A stretch of DNA of 64,000 bases from Carallia brachiata. Lineage: Eukaryota; Streptophyta; Magnoliopsida; Malpighiales; Rhizophoraceae. The stretch spans positions 14,481,663-14,545,662 of the forward strand of contig JADCRB010000016.1 in the NCBI GenBank assembly GCA_021464245.1. The letters run 5' to 3'. The translations under genes were made by a program, and so were the position numbers. Positions 12,337-26,646 of the stretch are shown one piece after another. The stretch's first letter is position 1. Each line of letters opens with the position of its first letter. The notes under the pieces are model-generated. The model did no database searches. It was not told where the DNA came from and saw only the letters and a list, made by a program, of their open reading frames with translations.

Positions 12337-15300
12337 CTACTTCGGAGAGTTGGACGACAGACAGTTTCCACAAGAGACGAGCTTCAGCAATGCATCTGGA
12401 TTCCGCGTCCTAATTTTCAAGCGAGAAAGCTGCAGAATGCATACTCATTAGTGTCAATCTTCAAATCATACGCATCTCAATGGCAATCAACGTTAATGAA
12501 ACCTTTTCGCAACTGAAACATAAATCTTTTGTTTTACATTTATCATGACTGCACCATTAGTGGGCCAAGATTTGTACAGTTTCAGCTGGGAAACTGTAGC
12601 CTTAAATCTACTATGGGTGCAAAAAATGAAGCATACTATACAGATAAAAAGGACTTTCGACTTTTGCTGCATTTCTCAATGGACGCAGTCACACGCAATC
12701 ATTTTGCAACGAGTTTCGCAAAAAAGATGGCAACATTTAACACTACCAAGCTGTTTTCTCCATGGGTTTTTTTTTTTTTCAATAATGCTAATGTTAAATG
12801 ATAAATAATCGTCAATCCCAGAAGTTCACGAGCTTGAAAAGTGCATTTTGGAAATGTATATGATAATAACTTTTCGAAGTACCCGACTTATTACCTTCCG
12901 GCGAGTCACTCTGGATGCTTTCCAGCAAAGTAAGCTTCTTGATCTAGGTTCTAGTCTCCTGCAAAATAACTGTGTAAGTACCAATTTTTAAGTCTATGGA
13001 GAAATTCAACGCACCACCAATTTTAAGTCTAAGGAGAGATTCAACATACTTTGTACCCAACAATTTGTATCTCATAAGAAAGTGGATAACAAAATAGAAC
13101 CCTTCTCTCTGACATCATTATATGGAAGAAATTCTAGTTGCCTTTTTTTCAATGATCAATTTGACTACAACCAATTGTGAGAATCAAAGAGAGCTCGAAA
13201 TTTGGCATTATGCATACTTACAGATTCTCTTGCTCAAGCTTCTCGGCTATAGAAACTGCTTTGCGTTTTGACCATCCTGTTTGTTGTGTGCATGCTTCTG
13301 CCTGTTGTATTACATGTGCAAGAGAGACCTTGCTTTTCACTAGGCTCTTACTCTGACTTACTTCTGAGGCAGAACCCCCAGTAGTTTTCCGACGTGAGAC
13401 TGCTGTTTCTCCAGCCTGCTGTAAACCTTTCCTAGTGGATTCTACTTTGCTGCCAACATGTTCATTGCCCTTGTTGTCCCTTGGAGTATTGGACAATTCA
13501 ACAATTTCACTTGTCCTGATATCAAGAGATTCTCCTGGCCCAGCCAATCGGCTCCCAAAATTAGTCTCTGGGTCTACGCCCATTTGAGATGGACCATTCT
13601 TAGAAGCTGGTAATACAGGAGGCACGGGCAATCCTGCACTTCTGTCTTTATTTGGTTCGCATCTGATTTCTATCGTCACTGGAGACCCCAGAACAGATTC
13701 AAATGCTTCCAAAATATGCATCCTAAACTTCTCTGCCTTTGATTTGGTCAGGTGTGAACTGAACATCAACTGCACAGTTGGCGCTGCAAAACGCAAAAAA
13801 TAATTATAATAATAATTTGAGGGGTCAAGTGAAACCTTCAAGTAGTCTCTAAAAAGAAATAATTTTTCAACAGGCATGCTTTGGGAAGAAGGCCATGAGA
13901 TAAGCCTTTTCCTACAACAGCCAGCGCAGTTGCGCAGACGGTCAACTTAGAAAAGCAATGAGAAAACAGAACACAAGGAGTTCCTTATACGAGATCAGCA
14001 TTAACTAGATGGAGTAATCTGTAGAACATTAGATGTGAAATAAATTAAAGCACATAGGATATAAAAGCAGCAACAACAGGTTAAATTAAGATCCCGCTAA
14101 AGATTCATCTAGCCATGAATGCACCACTAATAATATTCATTAAATTTCCTTATGAAAGCCTAGGGGAATGGATATTTTAAGGAAGGGAATAAATTTGTGA
14201 CCCATCAAGAACTGTAAAAGGATACAGAAAGCAGACAGAAAATGATGTGTTCGATAATGTGGAAGAATATTCATGATCCAAGAATTCAATGCAGCATATA
14301 ACCATTTCAGAAGAGCAATCAAGTCACAAGCAGTATCAGTAAAATATGCAACACAGAAATTATCTTGCTGTTTATGAACCAATGTGAGGACAATGCAATA
14401 GAACTGAATTAGAGCATGTGGAGTCAGCCTACGAAGACCAAGCTCACACGGGGTAATATGTGATGGCTATGAACGGAGAGTAACAGGAGAGAACTGTTTT
14501 GACAAGAATTTAGGGTGCCAGACACTCAGCTGCAAGAAATCTAGAAGCAGAGAAAATGGCCGATCTTCTAAATCTGAGTGTTTCTCAAGGTCATAGAATA
14601 TGTAAGGTAGCATACTATGTGCAGTCTTGTGATCTACACTAAGGGAAACACACTTATCAGGTGCCTGCATAATCATTAAGCAACAATGGACACAGGTCGG
14701 CTATCCACAAGTGTCTGGTATGTATATTTTTCTAAATATCCTACATGCTATGCGCTTCACTGGGAATTCAGTATTGAAAATAGGCTTACAGATCATGAAG
14801 AGCATGACACTCATATCCACCTACATTAAATAAGTTTCCGACGCAACATTTATATGAGACTTACAGATTTTTTACTAACATTATGGGGGGTCAACATGTA
14901 TCACAAATGGAATCATACAGGAATATGTATGTCATAAATACGATGTGACTGGCTGCATGCATGTGTATATTTGCTCATCTATGTGCAGCAATGCTGTAGA
15001 ACTTTGACTTTCAGCCATCTGCAATATGTCTTTGTATGCAGAACTCAGAAAACAGAGGTGAACTTAAATTTGAGTGTTGATTAGTGCTGATGACATCGGG
15101 ATCATCATTTCTTTTAAAGGCTTCAATTTGCATCACACAGCACAAATCAAAACAGACCATACTCATCATGGCAAAACTTTGTCCCGGCCAACCAAGCGGA
15201 ATGGGTGGCTTCACAGCATACAAAAAACACCAAAATGGAACCATGATGTACTCAACAGAAAGAACATGTCAGTCGTGTAATCGAGAGTTCAACATGTAAC

Positions 15301-18300
15301 ATATTCATAGCCATTTTGGGCAAACACAATAGAAAATTGGTAATTCCCATCTATTAAATCAAGGGATAACTAATGGCATCTCATAATCACGCATTATGAT
15401 GGCAAAGTGGTCAAATGGGGGTGCAATAAAAGGCCAGTTTGGATAAAATCAAATGCCTTAAAAAAAAAAGGTGGTCCAAAGTAAAGGAAAACAAATCTTT
15501 CACTGTGAAGGGTTCAAGCAAACTGTTCTATGCAGTTTTGACAAAAGGAGATCGACTCAATTTGTGAGAAAATGGAGAAAAAATTTTTATAGAATATAGA
15601 AATAAGCCAGTATATATTCAATGGAAAGTCAAATATCAACTTATTCTCATTCTTAGTTTTGTTCCTTTCTTCTCCCCTCTTTCATTACTTCTTTAACCAG
15701 CTTAGCATCTATTCCAAAATCCATAAAAATCGAAACTTGAGATGGTATCCCAGGGACCAAACAGAAGAAAAGAGGGAATTTTTACTCAACTCTAAAATTA
15801 TTTTGAGAATGCAAAACCAGCAAATTCATATGATGAGAATAGAAGCTGGGCAAATTTATTCTGCCTCAACTTCAGATGCCATTTCCATTTCAGAAACCAA
15901 TTTGGCCGCAATATATTTGCAGGAACTTTACTACACACAAATTGATGAAAAATAGATGATGCTAAAGAAACCAATCATAATTATCTTACATGAACAATGG
16001 CATTCTTGTATGAACATGAGACACATTGCAAAATACCTGCACCAAAACTGACAGAGATCAGTTTTCCTTCTTGCTCCAAGAACTCTCTTATCCTCTTAAT
16101 TTGAATCTTCTCAAGGACTGCCAACCAGATTTCTTCATATCCCCTATGACCTCTGCCTGTAATTTGCCGGCCACTCGTCCTAACGGTATCAGAAGGCACT
16201 GGAGATATCCACTGACGAGCCATTCCATCCCCAGAACTTCTTTTTCCATCCATACCCATACCATTTGTCACACCGTTTGTGTGGATAGCACCAGAACTCC
16301 CAGCCTTGAGATTTTCCAATCTAGTGTTCATTGACAAGCCTCTCATATTATTGGTCACGTCAGCACGTTCACCACCATTCCTAATGATATCTCGTCCAGC
16401 AGTGTTATTAAGGGCCAGAGGGCTCTGGTTAAAACTGTTTTCTGTAGAAGAATTGGGCAGCAAATATTGTTGATCAGGAGCAAGCTGAAGCAATGCAGCT
16501 GTCAGCCATGTTAATTTGTCATGTGACATCCTAAGTTGCTTTTCAGCCTCGGACAGGGTTTTCAGGGCTTGACGCAGTTTTTCCATGTCTTCTTTGCACA
16601 CTAAAACCAATAAACTTGTCAGTTTTGCACAAAGCATATATTCAAGAATCCTAACACACCCTTTCTTTTTCCTCCTTATTGTTCTTTTTTTCATTCAACA
16701 AGGAATTAAACAGAAGTCCACAAAGTTGAAATTAATGATTCTCAATAAATCAATTAAAGCATACAGAGAAAGAGAGAATACTGCTAAATTTCTAAATTTG
16801 AGAAAATGAGGAAATGTAGTTGCAAAGCAAATATATATGGAGGAAGCATATAGTGGTACAAAACCAGAATCACACATAACAGATTTGTCAGCTAACTGCA
16901 TGAACACACAAAAAGCAAAACTTTTTATGAACTCACATGGCTGTCGCCGAAAAAATTTCCTTCTGTGTCTGTCTTTTGTGAAATCATAGCTACCGGCCAA
17001 TATATCAGTGATAACTGTAGCGAGCTGTGACATTAAAGCTAATGGCTCCACCCCAGTTTCCATTATAACCCTCAAATTCTTCACTGTGTTTACCGTGTCT
17101 GCAGATAATGCCAAATCAAGAAGATCCACCAGCTTTTCGTCAGAGATAAGTCCGACCTGCAGAAACAATTCATTTTTAGACCATACAATTAGCAGAAATC
17201 ATACCAAGGAGACAGTTGCAAAAAACAGAAACTTGCTTGTGATTGTGGAACAATGTCATTATCTTTAATAGGCACTTGTGGAAATTTAACAGGCAGAGAA
17301 ACCACAATAATAGATGATAAAAACCTAGCAACTACAAACAATATCAAGATGGAAGACTGTGAGTGGCTCATAATCATGGCTGCATAGCATGTTTGAGCCC
17401 CAAAGTCATTAGCCTAATGGGATTAAGGAGCAAAATACAAAAGTTAATGATTATATATACAGTTATTAATCATGCATAAAGCAACTCAGTATATAAACCA
17501 ACAATACAGCCATCAAGCTGCAATATTTTTACTAAAGAATATTTGGAACCATGAACAGAGGTTCAATTCAGGGTCCTCTAAACATCTTCCCCAAAATTTG
17601 ATCACTTAATGAAATATAAACTCTAGCCTATTGAGACCGCAACCAGGAGCTGCAGATGTAAAACCGATGAATAAATCCATTCTGAGACTACATAGTGATG
17701 CAAAAGTACATCTCTTTCAGAAGCAACTGCTGTACTGTTATAATGCATCACCATATCTGGCAACAATCCATGTCAACCAACAAAGAGTGGGCAACTCATG
17801 ATTTAGCAACGCAACTAGGTCATGGAAAGAGGACTATGTGAGTTTGAATGATATCAACCAGAAAGGTTGTTGACATACTCTGCATGTTAGCACCATTGTG
17901 CCATTCCTAAGACTTAAGTATGGTAAACATTTAGTCGCACATATAATTGCCAGTACCATGTAGCTCAGTATACCATACTGCTTTAGCACATACTATCCAA
18001 AGAAATAAGATAAGAGCAACATTGGTAAGAATGACTAAGAAGGCAGGGGCTACTGCAACAGGACAACAATCTGAAAATTCTTTGACAGGATCATTGAGCA
18101 AGTGTAATAACCAAACTGAGCACGAACTACAGATAGGGCCCTTCAATGTGCCAATAGGCATTGGACAAGGTATAATATATCAAACATTGTGACATGTTAT
18201 TCTGCACATAAGATGAGAAATAAAATGAAAAATAACTTACCAGTTCCTGAACCAGAGAAACAGATATCTTCTGTCCAAGCAAACTCAGTTGTTCAAGAGT

Positions 18301-20306
18301 CATTTCAGCATCCCTCAATGATCCATCCGATCGTGACGCAATAAGTTTTAGCGCATCTTTCTCAATATCTATATCTTCTCTTGATGCAATCCACTGCAAA
18401 GTATAGATAATATCTGCATCTTTCAGCTTTGGGAAAAAGAATTTCTGGCACCTCGATATAATTATATGAGGCAACACATCGAGACTTGAGCAGACAAGGA
18501 CAAAGACTACACGTCTTGGTGCTCGGTCAATGACCTTTGATATGGCACTCCAGCAATCAGGGGACAGAGTATCGCAGTCATCGAAAATAAAGACTTTGTG
18601 CTGTGATGACAACCTGGAAATAATCACATTGTCAAGTAGATCCATAATACTCTCTTTGTCAACATTACTAATCGGACCAACTTCCCTAATATATCGACCT
18701 TGCCCATGTCATGCGCAATGCAAGAATCACAAAAGCTACAAGGCTTGGGATGTTCTAAAGACTGACAATTCAAGGCCCTGGCAAATATGCGGGCACTGGA
18801 GGTTTTTCCTGTACCATGAGGTCCATAAAATACATACAGCAATCCAACCTTTCCTTTCGTGACAGCATTCGAAAGAGCTTGTGCCACCAAATTCTGTCCC
18901 ACCAGATCTTTGAAAGTTCTGGGCATATACTTTTGTGTCAGATTTTGGTGCCTACCATTGTGTTTAGGCCTATACTTGTGCTGGTCACCAGATCTAGCTT
19001 CAGAAGCAAGGTCGGAATCAAAATCATTTTTCAGCAAATGGTCAGCATATATACCAAGCTCTCCAGAATAGTCTTGCATCCAACCAGCATTATCTGTGCT
19101 TTCATGGGATGCAGATGCCTCAACTAGAAGAGGCAATGCCTCTCCATCAGATTTAGTAGACGAACTTGAAAGATCCGATGCCACAGGCATATCAGGAATA
19201 GCTCTGCCACGTGAAGCTGTGCCACTTTTCTTTAACCTTGAGTCTGAACGACCACAGGAGAAACTCCTGCCAGCCATGTCAAGGAACGTTTTCCCCCTGT
19301 CATGAATTCTTGACCAATTCCATGGAATTCCACAACCATTCCTAGGAGCATGTGCAACATTTTGGTCCACATACTCTTCTTCCTCCTCCAAGTTGAACCT
19401 TGGCTGTGCTGTACTTTGAGCCAATGAATTGGAAGCAACAGACATTTCACTCTTGGTAATAGCATCCCTTGAAGCCGAAGAAATTCTACCTCTTCTTGTG
19501 CCTCGAAACCTGCGCCTTTTTGTCCTATTAAAACCACTGTAGCCATGAACAGAACTCCCAGTACCTTCACAAGTTTTCTCCAGTTGAGGACGTCTTCCAT
19601 GATGATACATGTTTGAAGATGCTACATCGTTATCCATGGCAGCCTCGCTCAACTGCTGAGAAAGTGTTCTAATATGAAAATCTTGATTACGATTTCCTCT
19701 TCGTTTGCTCCTTCTGTTTTTAGATTCTGAATTCCCCAACACAACTTCCTGAACCAGATAATTGGCATCCAGATCCTGAAAAGGTTCCTCATCACCCCCC
19801 AAACGGTCAACCTTGTTAGTTGTATGACTAGGTTCTTCTCTCCTAATTCTCCTACCATCCCTAACTCCACTCCTGTTACTGTGGTTACTAACAGCCCCTA
19901 TGCCATTGTTAACAATATGAGCATCCCCAGGAACAACCTTACTTGGTGCAACATTTGCAAAGGGTGGAGAGCTACCTGACAATCTCCTGCCTTCCCTGCT
20001 ATGTTCAATGCCCACAGACCTCCTACCCTCCTGAATGGTGGCATCCGTATCGCCTTTCTTAGGAAGTAAATCAGCAATTGAAGGTGAGTGCCATGAAGGG
20101 GGACTGGCAGAAGGGTCCCTTAAGGACCTGGATCGCTGAAGGGCAACAAGGTCCCTCATCAGCGATCTATCTGCCAAAATGGGGCTTTGCTTATGCATAT
20201 GGTGTTTCAGGTGAATACAATTTGTTAAATGAATATGGTTACGAAGATGCTCACCGATGTCACCATTGGCATCCTTGAGAATTCGATTGCGGACAGACTT
20301 GGTCAT
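12337..20306 (-). CDS. STICHEL-like protein with DnaX-type AAA ATPase core (one-base deletion)
   Basis: Six exons: 20306-18241, 17156-16937, 16600-16037, 13783-13222, 12958-12895, 12429-12337. The N-terminus (VRNRILKDANGDIGEHLRNH, LADRSLMRDLVALQRSRSLR) is that of STICHEL-like 3-type plant proteins. These resemble the bacterial DNA polymerase III gamma/tau subunit; Arabidopsis STICHEL controls trichome branching. Residues 1-430 are low-complexity with basic clusters (NRTKRRRFRGTRRGR) that could be nuclear signals. The ATPase core starts at YMPRTFKDLVGQ; Walker A is GPHGTGKT (495-502); a Cys4 zinc site is C514-x8-C523-x2-C526-x2-C529; VFIFDDCDTLS is the Walker B/DExx-like segment and ISRCQ holds the likely sensor/arginine. 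The tail (LSRLKIRTRNPDALLKLVSC) matches the family end. One base is missing near 18699, after codon 536 (DMGK), where the frame breaks. Exons sum to 3569 nt; one added base gives 1189 residues. The protein is eukaryotic, not a bacterial clamp loader. Confidence 0.88.
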
Positions 20307-23300
20307 GATCAGATCATAAATGCATATGATAGCAGAATCTCTTGCGGGTCAACAATGCTAATCGAAGAATATCTCATTTTTTGGAATCTTCTGACTCCCA
20401 GCGTGTTCAAAATTGTTAACTTCAAAAAAAATAACTAAGCAAGACCCACAGAAAAAGGCAAAACTTAAGCTCTGGAAGATTATCGATCAAAAGGGAAAGT
20501 ATTAAACTTCATTGGTAATAAACCCATTTTCAGTGGTAACTCTACAAATCCACAAAATTCCCTTCAAAGATAGTAAATTCTTCAAGACAGCCATCATTTG
20601 ATCTTGAAGGGAATATACCCATGAGTATAAAAGTAAACAGAACTCATCTTTACCCCAAAAACTATGAAACCAAACTCAAAATCTCACATTGAACCTGCAT
20701 ATTGTACTGTAACTGCACAGTGGCTTCCACACTAAACATCTCAGCTTCACTTGAAGAGGCAAATCATGTAAGACAAAGGTGCTAAAGCCGACCCAACAAG
20801 CAAAGCTTCAATCTTTTCAGCTTAAAGCGCTAGAAAAGCAAAGTTTTTGACGAAATATACTACTTGAAGCTGAGAGAAATAATACAGAAAGACAGCGAGA
20901 AGCGGCAGGAAAAGCAAAGCAAACACGGCATTCACCTGAAAATTCACCAAAAGCAAAAACCACCCGCCGTCTTCATTAACACTGCTAGACTAGATCTCTC
21001 TCTCTCTCTCCCTGTCTCTCTCTCTCTCTCTAAGTTTCAGACAACAACTTCACATGCACTTCACGGGGAACAAGGTTCCTTTTAGTAGATAAGGATGGTC
21101 AATAACGAACAAAGAAACGGACCCAGGATTACAAAGAGAAAGGGCATTAAGTTTTTGATAGAGAAACTACACACAGAGAATCTCTAGACAGTAATGTTAG
21201 AGAGAGAGTGAGAAAGAGTGGGGGGTTTGAGATCTGTTAGCAGAGAGATACGTCTTGGAAAACAGAACAGAATTTTTGGCAATAAAGCGGTGTGTCCGTT
21301 TGCTACAGCATGCAAAGGCTCAAATTTTGTTAAATAATCAAATATATTGCTTCCAGGCTTCCAGCTATATATTTATTGGAGGTGCTATTTTCCTTCTTGC
21401 TTTTGTTTGTCAAAAAGGTAAAAGAAACAGAAATTTGAAGCTGGGGTTTGAATTGGGACCAGGGAAAGTGTCCGTTCTGTTCTGTTAGAAATTTAGTCCT
21501 TTCCCAGTACTATTTTGGTTTTGGACTATGTGAGATGAGTAGGCAGCGTTGAGGATCAGTGAAATTGAAACTTCAAGTGGGGACCTGAAGCTGGAGAAGC
21601 TTCACAACAAGTTTGGATCATTTTTGTGTACATATCCTTGTGTGCGGGAAAACGGTTTTTTCCGGGTTGGTTTAATTTTGTCTTGCAATGTTTTGAAGAA
21701 GGTTTTTCAAATTAGAAAACTGGAATCTTTGAAGTTTTTCTCTCACTTTTTTGACAAGTTTTTGGCCTTTTTTCCACAGGTCAAGACAAAGCTGTAGGTG
21801 GGTTATCGGTCTGTTTTTTTTCTTGTGCAAGCCAAGCTGTTAATCTCTGTGTTTAGTGGTTTTAAATTAAAATATCAGATCAAAAAGGTCTGGAGGTGCT
21901 AAAATTGGAGCTCAAGGCAATGCCAAGTACAGAAATGTTTTTGTGAAGCCAGAGAAGAAAAGAATCCAGGATTAGATAAATTGGGTTGGTGCCTTTTTTC
22001 CAGAGGTTTTCTGTCAAATGATTTGGACTCTATATAGTGTTTTCAAATGAAAAGGCTAATATTCTCAAGTACTTTCTCTGTGGGTATATTTTGTCAATGA
22101 ACTAAACTCTCTAGACCCAATTCATTTTTGGAAAAGCTGTTGTAACAAGCAAGTTTGTGGTTAAAAAATTACAGTGACAGCAGTGAAATAAATGTTTGCC
22201 ATTGTCAGCCTCAGTTTCAATAATTCACAAAAAGTTTTGCAAGTATTGTGATGAATAGAGTCCTAATTATGGGCAAAGAAATTGAGAATCAAACATTTTG
22301 TGCAAAGGGGTAGACTATGTGGGACAATGCACAGTTTTGATACCAAAGGTCTTTGGATGCATCTTGACAAACAAAGTTTCAATGCAAATAAAAATTAGCT
22401 TACACAATTCTCCCAAATCAACTCACTGGTCACGAATTTGAACATTTAATAGAAATCTTAATTCAAATACACCAGATGAGAGAGCAACAAGTCTATAAAA
22501 TAAGAAAATGTGCTACATCTTATTTTATAAAGATTTTCGTAAAAAAAAAATTATCATTAAAAAGCAAATTTTGATGTAACGACAAATTAAATTCATTGTG
22601 ATTCGCAAAAATCTTACAGTTTGTGGGCATAAGAGAAAACGCCGTCTACAAACACCATAATCATGTTTCCTAATGATGACTAATCTTGAGTTCCTTTTTC
22701 CTGTGTTATAAGAATTAGTTAAAGAGTTTTGGCAACTAATCAAATATTATTTGATGGCTGAAACGCAGCCAGCCACCCATGGAAAGGGCCCTGGAGGTGA
22801 TGATTTCATGAGTCAGCCACGCTAAAAAAAATAAGCAATTTTAGTGAACGGTCACGTGCGCCCATTCAGCTGATGTGTTGCTGAATGATGACCCATTTTT
22901 TCGCGATACTTCAGATTCTGATGATGGTGCTACCCATTTATGATTTGCATGAATTGAGAGAGAAATATTTAATAAAATTTTATAAGTAAGATTAAAATAA
23001 TATAAATTATTAAAAATATTATATATATTATATATATTTTTTATTATGTGTTTAAATAAATTTTATAATTATTTTTAATAAAAATACAGTTATACAGTGA
23101 TACTAAATTGTATCAACGACGTGGCTTACTGCATTGGAAGTGCACTTCCTCTCCAACTGGCCAATGACCAACGAGAGGAATTTGTTGAGAAAATAACAAT
23201 GAATAAATAAATAAATAAGAAGAAGAAAGGGATCTTATGTACGTCTCTCAGGGTATCCTATGACCTCCATGCTGGTCAAACTCTGACTTCCATAGGACAG

Positions 23301-23828
23301 TCTTCGTAATTTTTTGCAAAAGGTTGACTACATTACAAAAATTTCCTTATTCCAAGTTCAGCATCGTCAATTGATTTACATCTCCAATATTGAATGCTTA
23401 ATGTCAGGCTAGAGTACATAAATTCTCGAAAATATTTCAATCTTAGTGTTAATGATTAACTTTAATCGAATTTGAACGGTGATAATTCTTGTAAAATTTT
23501 TAGTTTTAACTTAGACGATCTACTACAATTTAATATATAATATATTTTTTTTGTCTCTTCCAATAGCTTATATTTTTAGGTGGAAAAATTTATTGACATG
23601 ATAATTGGAACTTTATGAAGAAGTGGTTGTGTTTTGAAATCACAAGCCTGTATTTTGTTTATGCTTTCAATTCAATGGTTTCGCTTGAAAAAGTGCATTA
23701 AACTTTAATAGATGAACCATTATTGGTCTCTTCCAATAAATTAACTTTAAGCTTTCTAGTGAAATGATTTCTTAGCACAATTCATATTTTTATTAGGAAT
23801 ATATATATAAGATAATTTAGGATAGGGA
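20307..23828. other. Upstream flank of the STICHEL-like gene, no gene seen
   Basis: About 20307-21250 is likely the promoter and leader of the STICHEL-like gene; it includes the (CT)n tract and further GAGA motifs near 21200-21250. From there to 23828 only short random open frames occur. No RNA gene or conserved protein was recognised. Confidence 0.5.
20995..21031. repeat. (CT)n microsatellite upstream of the STICHEL-like gene
   Basis: CT repeats with one CCTGT interruption lie about 690-725 bp upstream of the minus-strand start codon at 20306. GA-rich on the sense strand of that gene, it may fall in its leader or promoter; this placement is inference. Confidence 0.75.
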
Positions 23829-24313
23829 TATGCATTTATTTAGTCCTAACCTTTAGATTTTTTTTTCATTAACCTAAACCTTTTTGAAATTTCATTTCAA
23901 TCTTAAACCTTTTAATTTTGTTCCAAATCAGTCCTTCCGTTAGTCAAATCGTTAAAAATTACTGTTGACAAACAGAAATTTTTTAAAAAGGTAAATATAT
24001 TTATTTAAATTTTTTTATTATTAAATACTTGTTTTTACTCTCAAATAGTAGTATGTAGTTGAGATTTTGAGTTTTTTTATTTTTTTTTTTTTTTTTAAGA
24101 TTACACAACGTATTTCTATTAACTGATGAATTAAAATAATGTATTTTACCTTTTTAAAAAAATTTTCGTTAGTCAACAGTAATTTTTAACGGTCTAACTA
24201 ACGGAAAGACTGATTTGGAGCAAAATTAGAAAGTTTAGGACTGAAATGAAATTTTAAAAAAATTTAAAACTTAAATAAAAAAATTCAAAGATTTAGAATT
24301 AAATAAATATATA
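23829..24313. mobile_element. Fold-back (MITE-like) element with long inverted arms
   Basis: The left arm (about 23829-24000) and right arm (about 24135-24313) are inverted copies over roughly 170 bp. For example, CCAAATCAGTCCTTCCGTTAG at 23924-23944 is answered by CTAACGGAAAGACTGATTTGG near 24197-24217, and ATTTATTTAG by TAAATAAATAT at the outer ends. The centre is AT-rich with a T tract. There is no coding capacity, so it is a non-autonomous element able to form a hairpin. I could not define a clear target duplication. Confidence 0.75.
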
Positions 24314-26439
24314 TCTATATTAACACGTTACAATGCTAAAATGTTTATTAAACTATATTTACTGTAGCCTCATGGTTGTCATCGAAACTCGCGAGGAATC
24401 TTATTCTAGCTGAGTGAGCTTGTTTGGGTCAATAGTATTGAAATCATCTTTAGTTAAATCCGGTCCAATCCAATCCGATTCTACTCTCCAATTAGAACTG
24501 CTGATTTTTTGCTCTAATTTGGTTTAGTAACGTTATTGTTTCGGTCCGATTTAGCCCGTTTGAATTTATTTCAAAAATTTGTGCTCTAGCATTATCTTCA
24601 AGTTTTGGAACTGATATTTTCTAATCGACAGGACTTGAGATCAGTGTTAGCATTTATAATCTTGTTAGGATATGCTGGAATTTTTAGAATTCTTTCAGAT
24701 ATTATTTTGATATCATTATAATTAGTTATGATTATTTCTTTCCTACGTTGTACACAAAATTTCTTATAAGTGTATTCCTATGAAATAATGCACGAAGAAA
24801 TTTTATTCTCCGTCCCTCTTTTTACTTTTTTCATGTATTAGAGTTTAATTTATTTTTTATCTGCACTTAACATTAATTATTTATATATGAATTTGACTTG
24901 TTTAATTTTTTATATCACTTACTAATCAGGTCTAACACGTGTCAAAAAAATGTGTTGAAAAATATAAAACCTTATATTAATAAATTGCAAAGATTTAACT
25001 AGACATATAATATTTTAGACTTTTCCTCCGACTGACTTAACTTTTTAGGTGAATTTGAAATAGTAAGGGCCTTATTTGACACTTTAAAATCACAAAAATT
25101 AACCGAACCTGTTCCCTCGCAAATTAATTGAGAACCGTAATGAAGAGGCTAATGTGGTTTCTTGATTTGATTCGACCTCAACATTAATATCATTTTGGAT
25201 GAAAATTTTACACTTTTGGAACTATAATTCCACTTCTTTTCGAATAGCTAGCTGCTAATTACTGTCGTGTTCCTCTAACGATAAAACAAAGACATAGGGT
25301 TATAGTATTGTGTGACCTTGTGTATTTGTCGTTAATTAACCTAAATGACATTATGATCTGCATGCAAAGCACCTCCAAAGCACCAACACATTTGGATGAT
25401 GTGACTGCGATTTTAGCATTTTCCTCTATAATTAACGTTATCTCAGCTTCTTATTAACTTACAGTTGATTAACCAATCAGAATACCGTCATCATTCTCAT
25501 CACTTGCATGGTTACATTATATGCCGAAGTCGAGCATGAAATTGATAGAAGAAGATGTGACCGAGTGGGCAGACGTAGATGGACGATGCTTTTCTGTTTT
25601 CTCTCTCTTTTGTTAATTACAATTGACACGGAATAATGTAACTAATATATAAAAGTTCATTCATATGTAGTGACATATTTATCTAATTATTTACTTATTA
25701 ATTGGTTTTATTACTAGAGTTAGATGATAATGCAGGTCCATTTAATTCTAATCTGCAGAACATTACTCTTCATTTTATGTTTTTTTTTTTTGTCAAACAA
25801 CAAAAAAAATCTATCGCTGATATATTCGCCGTTGTATTTATGAGTTGAAATTGAAGTAATTCCTATTTTTTGGTGTCTCGTTCAACCACTTCCAAAAGAT
25901 TAGAATTAGTACTTGAGCACTAATCTCACTTCACCATGAAAATCACAACAATTGTTGAGTCTAAAACTTACGTCACACTACATGTATTCCATTTGAAAAA
26001 GGCAACCTGAGGCATTAGCAGAAGGAGAGCGTGGTCACAGAGACTCTAACTTAAGTCATCAGCGTAAATATACAACAACGGACTACTGAACTGCCACCAC
26101 AATGATCTCTTCTTTGTATGTTTAATCTCACAATTTTACGGGGAAAATCATAATTTTTACTGTTACAAACATTATTATTTTGAGTTTCTTTTCATTTGGC
26201 AGGATTATCATTGCGTTTGACTTGGTTTTTAGATGGTCACAAACCATTGTTGAACAGTGATCAGTTACTAAAAATTAGATACTAGTAATTTTATTATTTA
26301 TCAATTTTAAGGGTTCTCCTTAATTAATTTTGGACATACGTTAATTAGCCTCTACGTGTATCACAAATCATAACAGAGAGGTGGTCAGCAAACAAATAAG
26401 CACACCAGCAAGTGGTTGTTTCCTTAGAAATTTTCGAAA
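24314..26439. other. Intergenic, no gene seen
   Basis: AT-rich sequence without long open frames, splice-supported exons or RNA genes. It holds only a poly(T) tract near 25777-25790 and scattered low-complexity runs. Confidence 0.5.
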
Positions 26440-26610
26440 TTGTCATATACGACAAAATAGTAAAAATTATATGATGTGTTAAAATAAATTATACGATGTA
26501 TAACTAATTATTAAAAAAATTTAATTTTTAATAATAAGTTACAAATCATATAATTTTTATATTATATCATATAATTTTTTTCTAAATTTTTTATCATATC
26601 ATATAAATTT
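26440..26610. mobile_element. Short AT-rich hairpin element
   Basis: Inverted arms around a centre near 26519: ATTATACGATGTATAACTAA with TTATTAAA on the left is answered by TTTAATAATAAGTTACAAAT and CATATAAT on the right. The motif ATTATATGATxT recurs in both arms. It is non-coding and probably a decayed miniature inverted-repeat element, though simple AT palindromes can arise by other routes. Confidence 0.45.
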
Positions 26611-26646
26611 TTTTGTTACATTGTGTATAACAATTAGGAAAACTAG

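Noticed and set aside
12337..20306. Bacterial DNA polymerase III gamma/tau gene (contamination)
   Set aside because: The ATPase core is DnaX-like, but the gene has spliceosomal introns and plant STICHEL-specific ends.
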